This document shows, piece after piece, positions 1 to 8,618 of a stretch of 64,000 nt of DNA. Both the position numbers and the translations under genes were made by a program. Location of the stretch: positions 2,082,001 through 2,146,000 of the forward strand of contig NZ_LT707064.1 in the NCBI RefSeq assembly GCF_900156465.1, read 5' to 3'. Each line of letters opens with the position of its first letter. The first letter of the stretch is position 1. Source of the stretch: Pseudomonas sp. 7SR1. Its GTDB lineage: Bacteria; Pseudomonadota; Gammaproteobacteria; Pseudomonadales; Pseudomonadaceae. The notes beneath the pieces were generated by a model that ran no database searches, had not been told where the DNA came from, and saw only the letters and a list, made by a program, of their open reading frames with translations.

Positions 1-2364
1 AAGCCGGCGGCCGAGTGGGTCGCAGCAGCCGTGGCTGAACTGCGCTCGATGCCGGAGGTGGTGCTGCTGCCTCGTGCCACCGTCAACGGCTATCACGACC
101 ACAACTTCCTGACCATCCATGAGCGCCTCACCGATCACCTCGGTGACCGGGCACCGATCGGCCAGGTGCGCCAACGCATCAACCGGGTCCGCGCCAAGCG
201 CGTCGTGCTGGCGACCGGTACCTGCGAGCGTCCGTTGGTCTACGGCAACAACGACGTACCGGGCAACATGCTGGCCGGCGCGGTCTCCACCTATGTACGT
301 CGCTATGGCGTGGCGCCAGGCAAGAAGCTGGTGCTGACCACCAACAACGACCATGCCTATCGCGTGGCCCTGGACTGGTTCGACGCCAGCCTGCAAGTGG
401 TGGCCATCGCCGATGCCCGCAGCAATCCTCGTGGTGCGCTGGTGGAAGAGGCGCGCGCCAAAGGCATTCGCATTCTCACCGGCAGTGCCGTGATCGAGGT
501 CCGCGGCAGCAAGCGCGTGACCGCGGCGCGTATCGCCGCGATCGATGTCCGCGCCCACAAGGTCACCAGCCCCGGCGAATGGCTGGACTGCGACCTGGTG
601 GCCAGCTCCGGCGGCTACAGCCCGGTGGTCCACCTGGCATCGCACCTGGGCGGCAAGCCGATCTGGCGTGAAGACATCCTCGGTTTCGTACCGGGCGAAG
701 CACCACAGAAGCGCGTCTGCGTGGGCGGCGTGAATGGTGTCTACAGCCTTGGCGATGCCCTGGCCGATGGCTTCGAAGGTGGCGTGCGCGCGGCCAGCGA
801 GGCCGGCTTCCAAGCGGTGGAGGGCGTTCTGCCCAAAGCCCTGAGCCGCCATGAAGAGCCGACCCTGGCGTTGTTCCAGGTGCCTCATGAAAAATCCACC
901 GCACGGGCGCCGAAGCAGTTCGTCGACCTGCAGAACGACGTCACCGCCGCCGCCATCGAGCTCGCCACCCGCGAAGGCTTCGAGTCGGTGGAACACGTCA
1001 AGCGCTACACCGCACTGGGCTTCGGCACCGACCAGGGCAAGCTGGGCAACGTCAACGGCCTGGCCATCGCGGCCCGTTCGCTGAACGTGAGCATCCCGCA
1101 GATGGGCACTACGATGTTCCGTCCGAACTACACGCCGGTGACATTCGGCGCAGTGGCCGGCCGGCATTGCGGGCACATCTTCGAGCCGGTGCGTTTCACT
1201 GCGCTGCATGCCTGGCACGTGAAGAACGGCGCCGAGTTCGAAGACGTCGGCCAGTGGAAACGCCCTTGGTATTTCCCGAAGAACGGCGAGGACATGCATG
1301 CCGCGGTCAAGCGCGAATGCAAGGCCGTGCGCGACAGCGTGGGCCTGCTGGACGCCTCGACCCTGGGCAAGATCGACATCCAGGGCCCGGATGCACGCGA
1401 GTTTCTCAACCGCATCTATACCAACGCCTGGACCAAGCTGGACGTGGGCAAGGCTCGTTATGGCCTGATGTGCAAGGAAGACGGCATGGTGTTCGACGAC
1501 GGCGTGACAGCCTGTCTGGCGGACAACCACTTCCTGATGACCACCACCACTGGCGGCGCTGCGCGCGTGCTGCAATGGCTGGAGATCTATCAGCAGACCG
1601 AATGGCCGGACCTCAAGGTGTATTTCACTTCCGTCACCGACCACTGGGCGACCATGACCCTGTCGGGACCCAACAGCCGCAAGCTGCTGAGCGAAGTCAC
1701 CGACATCGACCTGGACAAGGACGGCTTCCCGTTCATGACCTGGAAAGAAGGCCTGGTGGGTGGCGTGCCGGCGCGGGTGTTCCGTATCTCGTTCACCGGT
1801 GAACTGTCCTATGAGATCAACGTGCAGGCCGACTACGCCATGGGCGTGCTCGAGCAGATCGTCGAAGCGGGCAAGAAGTACAACCTGACCCCGTACGGCA
1901 CCGAGACGATGCACGTGCTGCGGGCCGAGAAGGGCTTCATTATCGTTGGCCAGGACACCGATGGCTCGATGACTCCGGACGACCTGAACATGGGCTGGTG
2001 CGTGGGCCGCACCAAACCGTTCTCGTGGATCGGCTGGCGGGGCATGAACCGGGAGGACTGCGTGCGCGAGGACCGCAAGCAACTGGTGGGTCTCAAGCCG
2101 ATCGATCCGAATGTCTGGCTGCCGGAAGGCGCGCAGCTGGTGTTCAACCCCAAGCAGGCGATCCCGATGTCGATGGTCGGCCACGTGACCTCCAGCTATG
2201 CGCATAACTCCCTGGGTTATTCGTTTGCCATGGGTGTGGTCAAGGGCGGTCTCAAGCGCATGGGCGAGCGGGTGTTCGCACCGCTGGCCGATGGCCGCGT
2301 GATCGAGGCAGAGATCGTTTCTTCGGTGTTCTTCGATCCGAAGGGGGATCGGCAGAATATCTAG
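1..2364 (+). CDS. soxA: Sarcosine oxidase, alpha subunit (5' end outside window)
   Basis: This is the large subunit of heterotetrameric sarcosine oxidase, which demethylates sarcosine to glycine and passes the methyl carbon to tetrahydrofolate or releases it as formaldehyde, with H2O2 as by-product. The frame is open from base 1, so the 5' end, including the first dinucleotide-binding segment, lies outside the window; 787 residues are visible and the full protein is normally about 1,000. The visible N-terminal half has the pyridine-nucleotide-disulphide oxidoreductase character (VVLATGTCERPLVYG). From about residue 400 to the end it is a GCV_T/aminomethyltransferase-like domain (SFTGELSYEINV, GTETMHVLRAEKG), which binds folate in this family. 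soxG, purU and fdhA follow on the same strand, as in other pseudomonads. Confidence 0.96.
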   Translation, partial: KPAAEWVAAAVAELRSMPEVVLLPRATVNGYHDHNFLTIHERLTDHLGDRAPIGQVRQRINRVRAKRVVLATGTCERPLVYGNNDVPGNMLAGAVSTYVRRYGVAPGKKLVLTTNNDHAYRVALDWFDASLQVVAIADARSNPRGALVEEARAKGIRILTGSAVIEVRGSKRVTAARIAAIDVRAHKVTSPGEWLDCDLVASSGGYSPVVHLASHLGGKPIWREDILGFVPGEAPQKRVCVGGVNGVYSLGDALADGFEGGVRAASEAGFQAVEGVLPKALSRHEEPTLALFQVPHEKSTARAPKQFVDLQNDVTAAAIELATREGFESVEHVKRYTALGFGTDQGKLGNVNGLAIAARSLNVSIPQMGTTMFRPNYTPVTFGAVAGRHCGHIFEPVRFTALHAWHVKNGAEFEDVGQWKRPWYFPKNGEDMHAAVKRECKAVRDSVGLLDASTLGKIDIQGPDAREFLNRIYTNAWTKLDVGKARYGLMCKEDGMVFDDGVTACLADNHFLMTTTTGGAARVLQWLEIYQQTEWPDLKVYFTSVTDHWATMTLSGPNSRKLLSEVTDIDLDKDGFPFMTWKEGLVGGVPARVFRISFTGELSYEINVQADYAMGVLEQIVEAGKKYNLTPYGTETMHVLRAEKGFIIVGQDTDGSMTPDDLNMGWCVGRTKPFSWIGWRGMNREDCVREDRKQLVGLKPIDPNVWLPEGAQLVFNPKQAIPMSMVGHVTSSYAHNSLGYSFAMGVVKGGLKRMGERVFAPLADGRVIEAEIVSSVFFDPKGDRQNI

Positions 2365-2406
2365 TGGCTTGAGGTCCTGTGGGAGACCGGCGATGCCGCA
2401 TCGGCA

Positions 2407-2485
2407 TCATCGTGAGCAAGCTCGCTCCCACAGTTGATCGCGTAACCCTTTTGGGAGCGAGCTTGCTCGCGATGACGGCCTGACA
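2407..2485. repeat. REP inverted pair between soxA and soxG
   Basis: Two oppositely oriented copies of the common Pseudomonas REP core, GAGCAAGCTCGCTCCCACAG and GGGAGCGAGCTTGCTCGCGA, lie about 20 bases apart and can pair as a large stem. It fills most of the soxA-soxG gap and may stabilise the soxA part of the transcript or lower read-through. Confidence 0.9.
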
Positions 2486-2537
2486 GCCACCATAACCATA
2501 AGGGTCTGACCCAACAGCATTCAGACAGGTGCTCCAT

Positions 2538-3170
2538 ATGACCGCAGTCAACGTGTACCAACAACGCCCCACCACCGGGGCCAAGGCCGAGTCGTCGCTG
2601 CACCATGCCGACCTCGCCAGCCTGGTGGGCAAGGGTCGCAAGAACGCCGGTGTGACCGTGCGCGAGAAAAAACTCCTGGGTCACCTGACCATCCGTGGCG
2701 ATGGCCACGATCCGGCGTTCGCCGCGGGCGTGCACAAGGCCCTGGGCCTGGAACTGCCCGGGGCGCTGACCGTCATCGTCAAGGGTGAAACCAGCCTGCA
2801 ATGGCTCGGCCCTGACGAATGGCTACTGGTCGTGCCCACTGGCGAAGAGTTCGCCGCCGAGCAGAAACTGCGTGAAGCCCTGGGCGACCTGCACATCCAG
2901 ATCGTCAATGTCAGCGGCGGCCAGCAGATCCTCGAGCTGTCCGGCCCGAACGTGCGCGACGTGCTGATGAAATCCACCAGCTATGACGTGCATCCGAGCA
3001 ACTTCCCGGTGGGCAAGGCCGTAGGCACCGTGTTCGCCAAGTCGCAACTGGTGATCCGCCACACCGCCGAAGACACCTGGGAACTGGTGATTCGTCGCAG
3101 CTTCTCCGATTACTGGTGGCTGTGGCTGCAGGATGCATCGGCCGAATATGGGTTGAGTGTGCAGGCCTGA
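2538..3170 (+). CDS. soxG: Sarcosine oxidase, gamma subunit
   Basis: This is the small gamma subunit of heterotetrameric sarcosine oxidase, related to the glycine-cleavage T-protein fold and needed for assembly with the alpha, beta and delta chains. The product is 210 residues, the family's usual size, and shows the expected LGPDEWLLV and LSGPNVRDVLMKSTSYDVHP motifs. I chose the ATG at 2538, which begins MTAVNVYQQRP, over an in-frame GTG three codons upstream. It lies 173 bases after soxA with a REP dyad in the gap and is followed 78 bases later by purU. Confidence 0.95.
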   Translation: MTAVNVYQQRPTTGAKAESSLHHADLASLVGKGRKNAGVTVREKKLLGHLTIRGDGHDPAFAAGVHKALGLELPGALTVIVKGETSLQWLGPDEWLLVVPTGEEFAAEQKLREALGDLHIQIVNVSGGQQILELSGPNVRDVLMKSTSYDVHPSNFPVGKAVGTVFAKSQLVIRHTAEDTWELVIRRSFSDYWWLWLQDASAEYGLSVQA

Positions 3171-3248
3171 GACATCACAGGCTAAAGCCCCTCGCCGCAG
3201 GGTTCTGCACTGGGCGGGGGCCTACCCACAACAACAGGAGTCACCGCA

Positions 3249-4106
3249 ATGAGCCGTGCCCCGGATACATGGATTCTCACCGCCGACTGCCCCAGCGTGC
3301 TCGGCACGGTGGACGCGGTGACCCGCTTTCTGTTCGAGCAGGGCTGCTACGTCACCGAGCACCACTCCTTCGACGACCGGCTCTCGGCGCGTTTTTTCAT
3401 TCGCGTGGAGTTCCGCCAGCCTGACGGGTTCGACGAACAGAGCTTCCGTGCCGGACTGGCCGAGCGGGCGCAAGCCTTCGGCATGGTCTTCGAGCTGACG
3501 CCACCCAATTACCGACCCAAAGTGGTGATCATGGTCTCCAAGGCCGATCACTGCCTCAACGACTTGCTCTATCGCCAGCGCATCGGCCAGTTATCCATGG
3601 ATGTGGTGGCCGTGGTGTCCAATCATCCGGACCTCAAGCCGCTGGCCGACTGGCACCAGATTCCCTACTACCATTTCCCCCTGGACCCGAACGACAAGCC
3701 GGCCCAGGAGCGCCAGGTATGGCAGGTGATCGAAGACAACGGTGCCGAGCTGGTGATTCTCGCCCGCTACATGCAGGTGCTGTCTCCGGAGTTGTGCCGC
3801 AAGCTCGATGGCAAGGCAATCAACATCCACCACTCCCTGCTGCCGGGCTTCAAGGGTGCCAAGCCGTACCACCAGGCCTACAACAAAGGCGTGAAACTGG
3901 TGGGCGCCACGGCGCACTACATCAACAACGACCTGGACGAAGGCCCGATCATCGCCCAGGGCGTGGAAGTGGTGGACCACAGCCACTATCCCGAGGACCT
4001 GATCGCCAAGGGCCGGGACATCGAAGGGCTCACCCTGGCCCGGGCAGTGGGGTATCACATTGAAAGGCGAGTATTTCTGAACGCCAATCGTACGGTCGTC
4101 CTGTAG
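3249..4106 (+). CDS. purU: Formyltetrahydrofolate deformylase
   Basis: PurU hydrolyses 10-formyl-tetrahydrofolate to formate and tetrahydrofolate, balancing the one-carbon pool. The 285-residue protein has an N-terminal ACT regulatory domain (about residues 8-85) and a formyltransferase-like catalytic domain. The catalytic Asn-His pair is in INIHHSLLPGFKGAKPY and the catalytic Asp in NNDLDEGPIIAQG. An AGGAG ribosome site sits about 9 bases before the ATG. Its place between soxG and fdhA fits disposal of the C1 units made by sarcosine demethylation. Confidence 0.97.
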   Translation: MSRAPDTWILTADCPSVLGTVDAVTRFLFEQGCYVTEHHSFDDRLSARFFIRVEFRQPDGFDEQSFRAGLAERAQAFGMVFELTPPNYRPKVVIMVSKADHCLNDLLYRQRIGQLSMDVVAVVSNHPDLKPLADWHQIPYYHFPLDPNDKPAQERQVWQVIEDNGAELVILARYMQVLSPELCRKLDGKAINIHHSLLPGFKGAKPYHQAYNKGVKLVGATAHYINNDLDEGPIIAQGVEVVDHSHYPEDLIAKGRDIEGLTLARAVGYHIERRVFLNANRTVVL

Positions 4107-4148
4107 CGCCTCTGGTCGAGCAGGCTCGACGACAACAAAGAGATCCAA

Positions 4149-4180
4149 TAGGGGAGCGAGCCTGATCACGATGAGGCCCT
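4149..4180. repeat. Degenerate single REP
   Basis: The stretch GGGGAGCGAGCCTGATCACGATGAGG resembles the GGGAGCGAGCCTGCTCGCGATGAGG REP core with a few mismatches, and a weaker inverted partner (GAGCAGGCTCGA) precedes it near 4118. The rest of the purU-fdhA gap (4107-4281) shows no gene, only the GAGGTGA ribosome site of fdhA. Confidence 0.5.
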
Positions 4181-4281
4181 CCCAAAGAAGACAGAAACAA
4201 GACACAAGCATTAACCCGAGCAATCAACGCGCTGCCTGCCTGGGCGACGCAGTTTCATAAAAACAACAGCGAGGTGAAAGC

Positions 4282-5481
4282 ATGTCCGGTAATCGTGGTG
4301 TCGTGTATCTCGGCCAAGGCAAGGTCGAAGTACAGAAAATCGACTATCCAAAAATGCAGGACCCGCGTGGCAGGAAGATCGAGCACGGCGTCATCCTGCG
4401 CGTGGTATCCACCAACATCTGCGGCTCCGACCAGCACATGGTTCGCGGCCGCACCACTGCCCAGACCGGCCTGGTCCTGGGGCATGAAATCACCGGTGAA
4501 GTGATCGAGAAGGGCAGCGACGTCGAGAACCTGAAGATCGGCGATCTGGTTTCGGTGCCATTCAACGTGGCTTGCGGGCGCTGCCGTTCCTGCAAGGAGC
4601 AACACACCGGCGTCTGCCTGACCGTCAACCCGGCCCGTGCCGGCGGTGCCTACGGTTACGTCGACATGGGCGACTGGACCGGTGGCCAGGCTGAGTACGT
4701 GTTGGTGCCCTACGCCGACTTCAACCTGTTGAAGCTGCCGAACCGCGACAAGGCCATGGAGAAGATCCGTGACCTGACCTGCCTGTCCGACATCCTGCCG
4801 ACCGGCTACCACGGCGCTGTCACCGCCGGTGTCGGCCCAGGGAGCACTGTGTACATCGCGGGCGCCGGTCCGGTGGGCCTGGCGGCAGCGGCTTCTGCGC
4901 GCCTGCTGGGTGCGGCGGTCGTCATCGTCGGTGACGTCAACCCGGTTCGCCTGGCGCATGCCAAGGCGCAGGGCTTCGAAATCGCCGACCTGTCCAAGGA
5001 CACGCCACTGCACGAGCAGATCGCCGACCTGCTGGGCGAGCCGGAAGTCGACTGTGCCGTCGATGCCGTGGGCTTCGAAGCCCGTGGTCATGGCCATGAA
5101 GGCGTCAAGCACGAGGCCCCGGCCACCGTGCTCAACTCCCTGATGCAGGTGACCCGCGTTGCCGGCAAGATCGGTATTCCAGGCCTGTACGTGACCGAAG
5201 ATCCGGGTGCGGTCGATGCCGCCGCCAAGATCGGTGCCTTGAGCATCCGCTTCGGCCTGGGTTGGGCCAAGTCCCACAGCTTCCACACCGGCCAGACCCC
5301 GGTCATGAAGTACAACCGTCAACTGATGCAAGCCATCATGTGGGATCGCATCAACATCGCGGAAATCGTCGGCGTACAGGTCATCAGCCTGGACGACGCG
5401 CCAAAAGGCTACGGCGAGTTCGATGCCGGTGTGCCGAAGAAATTCGTGATCGATCCGCACAAGCTGTTCAGCGCCGCATAA
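4282..5481 (+). CDS. fdhA: Formaldehyde dehydrogenase, glutathione-independent
   Basis: This NAD-dependent zinc dehydrogenase oxidises formaldehyde to formate without glutathione, using tightly bound NAD in the P. putida enzyme. The 399-residue length matches the family. Catalytic zinc ligands are visible as Cys47 (ICGSDQHM) and His68-Glu69 (LGHEITGE), and the structural zinc lobe as Cys98, Cys101, Cys104 and Cys112. The Rossmann glycine motif is AGAGPVGLAAAA. It closes the sarcosine operon, removing formaldehyde released by the oxidase, and is followed directly by a strong terminator. Confidence 0.97.
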   Translation: MSGNRGVVYLGQGKVEVQKIDYPKMQDPRGRKIEHGVILRVVSTNICGSDQHMVRGRTTAQTGLVLGHEITGEVIEKGSDVENLKIGDLVSVPFNVACGRCRSCKEQHTGVCLTVNPARAGGAYGYVDMGDWTGGQAEYVLVPYADFNLLKLPNRDKAMEKIRDLTCLSDILPTGYHGAVTAGVGPGSTVYIAGAGPVGLAAAASARLLGAAVVIVGDVNPVRLAHAKAQGFEIADLSKDTPLHEQIADLLGEPEVDCAVDAVGFEARGHGHEGVKHEAPATVLNSLMQVTRVAGKIGIPGLYVTEDPGAVDAAAKIGALSIRFGLGWAKSHSFHTGQTPVMKYNRQLMQAIMWDRINIAEIVGVQVISLDDAPKGYGEFDAGVPKKFVIDPHKLFSAA

Positions 5482-5486
5482 GGCGA

Positions 5487-5520
5487 AAAAAAGGGCGACA
5501 GAGATGTCGCCCTTTTCTTT
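5487..5520 (+). terminator. Rho-independent terminator after fdhA
   Basis: A perfect 10-bp stem, AAGGGCGACA with GAGA loop and TGTCGCCCTT, is followed by TTCTTT and begins about 10 bases after the fdhA stop. Confidence 0.92.
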
Positions 5521-5577
5521 GGACTCTGCGGTCACTGATGCCCATTGAGTGGATGGGCTGTTGCTGCGTCGCGAAGT

Positions 5578-5790
5578 TTATTCCAGTGTCACTCTCGCGG
5601 CCTGGACGCCCTTGCTTCCCTGTTCAACTTCAAAAGAGACGGTCTGTCGTTCCTTCAAGGTCTTGTAGCCCTCCCCATCGATGGCTGAAAAGTGCACGAA
5701 CAGTTCCTTGCCGCTGTCGCCACAGGTAATGAAGCCGTAGCCCTTTGCATCGTTAAACCATTTGACGGTTCCTTTGAGTCGATCGCTCAT
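5578..5790 (-). CDS. Cold-shock-domain protein (CspA family)
   Basis: This 70-residue protein is a single cold-shock domain, a small nucleic-acid-binding beta-barrel that melts RNA secondary structure. Both RNA-binding motifs are visible: KGYGFI (RNP1) and ELFVHF (RNP2), after the family's [12 protein letters not shown] start. I used the ATG opening [12 protein letters not shown] rather than an upstream in-frame Met whose extension has no family resemblance. Pseudomonads carry several paralogues, so I do not assign a symbol. A palindrome shared with two other genes lies about 97 bases upstream of its start. Confidence 0.93.
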   Translation of the reverse strand: MSDRLKGTVKWFNDAKGYGFITCGDSGKELFVHFSAIDGEGYKTLKERQTVSFEVEQGSKGVQAARVTLE

Positions 5791-6258
5791 GTCTTTCGTC
5801 CTGCCTGCCCGAGTGGATAAAGACTGGGGGCCCAGAGTCTTGTTTTGTTGACGCATTGGGAGCTTAGGATCGGGGCCGGTCGTTGCCTACTGTCAGAGTT
5901 GACAGCGGATAATACCGAGAGGGAATAAGAATGCGCCTGGGTAAGGTTCCAGAGAGATCGCCTCTTCAGCAGGATTGCTATCAAAGGTGAGGCTGTATTC
6001 AGTGCCGGATCACCGTGACTGTGAAGCCGCTCGCAGAAACCGCGGTAGAACGCCTGGGCATTCATGCTTCGACATTCGCTGTAGGGTCCATGCCGGGGCG
6101 TCGCTGTTCAATGCAGCGCTGCAAGATGCTCTGGCACAGAGGAAGCCAGGTCACCCACGGCTGCAGAGAGGGGCGGGAAGTGCCGACGGAGTTTCGGGAT
6201 GTCTGGAGTGAGCGGCTGGAGTCCGGACTAAGTGTGGGTCAAGTTACAAAGCGTCATA
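5791..6258. other. Gap of 468 bases: csp upstream region, no firm gene
   Basis: Open frames of 86-92 codons cross this stretch on both strands, but none has a recognisable product or convincing ribosome site. The minus-strand frame ending near 6065 (MNAQAFYRGFCERLHSH) reads like protein and might be a gene remnant; it then runs through the csp start region. The only structured element I see is the palindrome at 5887-5905. Confidence 0.5.
5887..5905 (-). promoter_or_regulatory. Palindromic operator-like element, copy 1
   Basis: CTACTGTCAGAGTTGACAG contains the inverted repeat CTGTCA-GAGT-TGACAG. It is 17 of 19 bases identical to the element at 6739-6757 and resembles one at 38123-38141. Each copy lies 58-97 bases upstream of a minus-strand start, here the cold-shock gene. 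The binding protein is unknown. Confidence 0.5.
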
Positions 6259-6681
6259 TTAGAAGGTCACATTGAAATAGTCCGCGTTTATCAGTCTGCA
6301 CACCGACGGATCCAAACTTTCACAACGATTGTCCGCCCACTCTGAAAAGAAGGGCTCCTGTACTTGCAGATGCTCCAATGTCAGATTCAGCTGGCCATAC
6401 CGGCAGATAATGGTGGCCCTCGTCGGAGTCTGTTCGTCACCATCGGGTTCATGAAGTACATATTCGGCGCCGCTGAATTCCAGCAACGCCGGATTGACTT
6501 CCTCTACCAATTGCTGGCTCGCCCATTCGCGATCATCCCGTACTTCCACCGAGTAGGTGTCGTCTGCGGTCTCCATGTTTCTATGAATATCGGTAACAGC
6601 AGGGCAGATTATTTCACCTGCATGCAGGTATCCGTTCAATGACAGGAATAACCCCGCGCACCCAGCCAGTATCCTTTGCAT
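6259..6681 (-). CDS. Small secreted protein of unknown function
   Basis: I do not firmly recognise this 140-residue protein. It starts with a typical export signal (MQRILAGCAGLFLSLNGYLHA, cleavage near AGEII) and has four cysteines after the signal, which could form disulphides in the periplasm. The pattern of a short Cys-Pro start after the signal, a central LEFSGAEYVLHE and a TIICRYGQLNLTL strand is reminiscent of DUF3757-type secreted proteins of pseudomonads, but this is only a resemblance. It is monocistronic and has the palindromic element 58 bases upstream. Confidence 0.7.
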   Translation of the reverse strand: MQRILAGCAGLFLSLNGYLHAGEIICPAVTDIHRNMETADDTYSVEVRDDREWASQQLVEEVNPALLEFSGAEYVLHEPDGDEQTPTRATIICRYGQLNLTLEHLQVQEPFFSEWADNRCESLDPSVCRLINADYFNVTF

Positions 6682-6983
6682 CTTTCAGGGCTCCAAATAA
6701 CTCGATCAAGCCTATGGTCGCAACTACGGCGGGGCGGGCTACTGTCAAGGTTGACAGTTGATTATGTCAATTCTGAATTATGAGCAGGTGTTTTAGAGTT
6801 TTTGGGCTAATTCAGTTCTGGTTTTTTAAAAGCCAGTTGTTTCTGATTGTTCTGAAGGAATTTTCCATTAGTGTTATCTGATTTTTAATCCGGCCCGGAA
6901 CAATCGCCGTCAACCTTCGTCCAACCCACGGTTTGCGCTACTTCCTTACCGGGTGGCTTGTCAGGGTTTCAGAGGATGTTGGG
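6682..6983. other. Divergent intergenic region, AT-rich
   Basis: This 302-base gap separates two divergent secreted-protein genes. It carries the palindrome at 6739-6757 and, at about 6770-6890, a stretch clearly richer in A and T than its surroundings (GGTTTTTTAAAAGCC, GTTATCTGATTTTTAATCC) that probably holds promoters. I see no gene here. Confidence 0.6.
6739..6757 (-). promoter_or_regulatory. Palindromic operator-like element, copy 2
   Basis: CTACTGTCAAGGTTGACAG is an inverted repeat (CTGTCA-AGGT-TGACAG) 58 bases upstream of the minus-strand secreted-protein start. It is the best copy of the three and differs from the csp copy at two positions in the spacer. Confidence 0.55.
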
Positions 6984-7562
6984 ATGAAGGTTCCACGCGG
7001 TTTTGCACTGTCTTGCCTGCTGTCACTGGCCGCCAGTCCAGCCTTCGCGCAGTTCAGCCTCAGTGATGCAGTCGATGCAGTGGCGGCAATGCAAGGCAAT
7101 CAGCCTGGGCAGCAAGAGGGCGCCATCGCGGCTGCGCCTAAAGCCGCCGGGTTGCTCAATACGTTGGGATCGCAGTTGAACATCACGCCGGAGCAGGCCA
7201 TCGGCGGTGCCGGTGCGATGCTGGGGCTGGCGAAGAACCGGCTCAGCGAACCGCAGTTTTCCGAATTGAGCGCAAGTGTGCCGGGCCTGGACCAGATTGC
7301 TGGCAACAGCGCCATTGGCGGACTCAATGGCCTGGGCGGCCTGCTGGGGGGCGGATCGGAAAGGAACGCATTGCTCGACGGCCTGCTGGGTAATGTCAAG
7401 GACACCCAGGACCTGAACAACACCTTCAGCGCACTGGGCATGGACAGCGGCATGATCGGTCAGTTTGCCCCGGTGATCCTTGAGTACCTCGGCCAACAGG
7501 GCGTGGCCGGTTCATTGCTCCAGAGCCTGAGCGGCATCTGGAGCCCGGGCGCGGGGATCTGA
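6984..7562 (+). CDS. DUF2780-type exported protein
   Basis: This 192-residue protein has a clear signal peptide (residues 1-22, ending SPAFA-QF) and then an Ala/Gly/Leu-rich body with helical repeats, such as LNTLGSQLNITPEQAIGGAG and GGLLGGGSERNALLDGLLG. This layout matches DUF2780, a widespread exported family in Pseudomonas with no known function. I chose the ATG at 6984 because an AGAGGA ribosome site lies just upstream and the signal peptide begins there. It converges with the acyltransferase gene, whose stop codon follows immediately. Confidence 0.85.
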   Translation: MKVPRGFALSCLLSLAASPAFAQFSLSDAVDAVAAMQGNQPGQQEGAIAAAPKAAGLLNTLGSQLNITPEQAIGGAGAMLGLAKNRLSEPQFSELSASVPGLDQIAGNSAIGGLNGLGGLLGGGSERNALLDGLLGNVKDTQDLNNTFSALGMDSGMIGQFAPVILEYLGQQGVAGSLLQSLSGIWSPGAGI

Positions 7563-8450
7563 TCAGTCGCGTTCGTTGCGCAAGGCGGCGATGCGCCGGT
7601 CCTTTTCGGTCCAGAGCTGGTTGACCCACTCCTGGACGTGCTGCCGGAAAACCGGGTCGTTTTCGTAGTCGCCTTGCCATAGCGCCGGATCCAGCGCTCG
7701 GGTCTGGATGTCGACGATGACCCTGGGCACCGCGCCGCTGATCAGGTCCCAGAAACCGGGAATCCGTTCCTGGGGGTACACCACCGTTACGTCCAGTACC
7801 GCATCCAGCTGTTCGCCCATGGCTGCCAGGACGAACGCCACGCCACCGGCCTTGGGCTTGAGCAGATGGGTGAAGGGCGATTGCTGCTGCTGGCTCTTGG
7901 CGGCGGTATACCGGGTGCCTTCGAGGTAGTTCACCACGGTGACCGGCTGGCGCTTGAACAGCTCGCAGGCCGCCCGGGTGATTTCCAGGTCCTTGCCCGC
8001 CAGCTCCGGGTTCTTCGCCAGGAAGGCCTTGGTGTAGCGCTTCATGAACGGATAATCCAGCGCCCACCAGGCCAGGCCCAGGAACGGCACCCAGATCAGC
8101 TCTTTCTTGAGAAAGAACTTGAAGAAAGGTGTCCGCCGATTGAGTGCCTGGACCAGGGCGGGAATGTCTACCCAGGATTGGTGGTTGCTGATGACCAGGT
8201 AGGAGGTATCGCCACGCAAGTCCTCGCCGCCGCGAATGTCCCAGCGGGTGGGGATGCACAGGGCGAAGATCAGTTTGTCGATTTCGGCCCAGGTTTCGGC
8301 GATCCACATCACCGCCCAGGAGGCATAGTCGCGAAAGCGCCCGGGCAGGACCAGTTTGAGCAGTGCGAACACCATCAGCGGCCCGAACAGCACCAGAGTG
8401 TTGAGCAACAGCAGCAGGGTGACGAAACAGCCGGTGAGCAGTCGGCGCAT
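7563..8450 (-). CDS. Inner-membrane acyltransferase (PlsC family, YihG-like)
   Basis: This 295-residue protein belongs to the lysophospholipid acyltransferase family, which moves acyl chains to lysophosphatidate-type acceptors at the inner membrane. An N-terminal hydrophobic segment (LLTGCFVTLLLLLNTLVLFG) anchors it. The HX4D catalytic block is NHQSWVD and the acceptor-binding motif is YLEGTR. Length and KPKAGGVAFVL near the third block match E. coli YihG, an alternative 1-acylglycerol-3-phosphate acyltransferase. I set the start at MRRLLTG; the upstream in-frame Met would prepend 52 unrelated residues. Confidence 0.88.
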   Translation of the reverse strand: MRRLLTGCFVTLLLLLNTLVLFGPLMVFALLKLVLPGRFRDYASWAVMWIAETWAEIDKLIFALCIPTRWDIRGGEDLRGDTSYLVISNHQSWVDIPALVQALNRRTPFFKFFLKKELIWVPFLGLAWWALDYPFMKRYTKAFLAKNPELAGKDLEITRAACELFKRQPVTVVNYLEGTRYTAAKSQQQQSPFTHLLKPKAGGVAFVLAAMGEQLDAVLDVTVVYPQERIPGFWDLISGAVPRVIVDIQTRALDPALWQGDYENDPVFRQHVQEWVNQLWTEKDRRIAALRNERD

Positions 8451-8618
8451 AGAAGACTCTTGCAAGCAGTTAGGCGGGCCATGATAAGCAGCTTCGGGCG
8501 GCAGGCCAAATCCGCCGTGGACGATTGTTTCACATCGCTTCGGGTAGGCTGCCATCGCTGCGCAATGAAACCAATGGCCAGGCCACGGTCTAAAAAACCA
8601 CTTCACACAGGAAGCCTC

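Noticed and set aside
4255..5535. Long minus-strand open frame antisense to fdhA (426 codons)
   Set aside because: It is the antisense shadow of a strongly supported gene in high-GC DNA; its product has no recognisable motif.
6015..6275. 86-codon plus-strand frame upstream of the secreted protein gene
   Set aside because: No ribosome site, odd composition rich in Arg and Cys, and no family match; it runs into the 3' end of the opposite gene.
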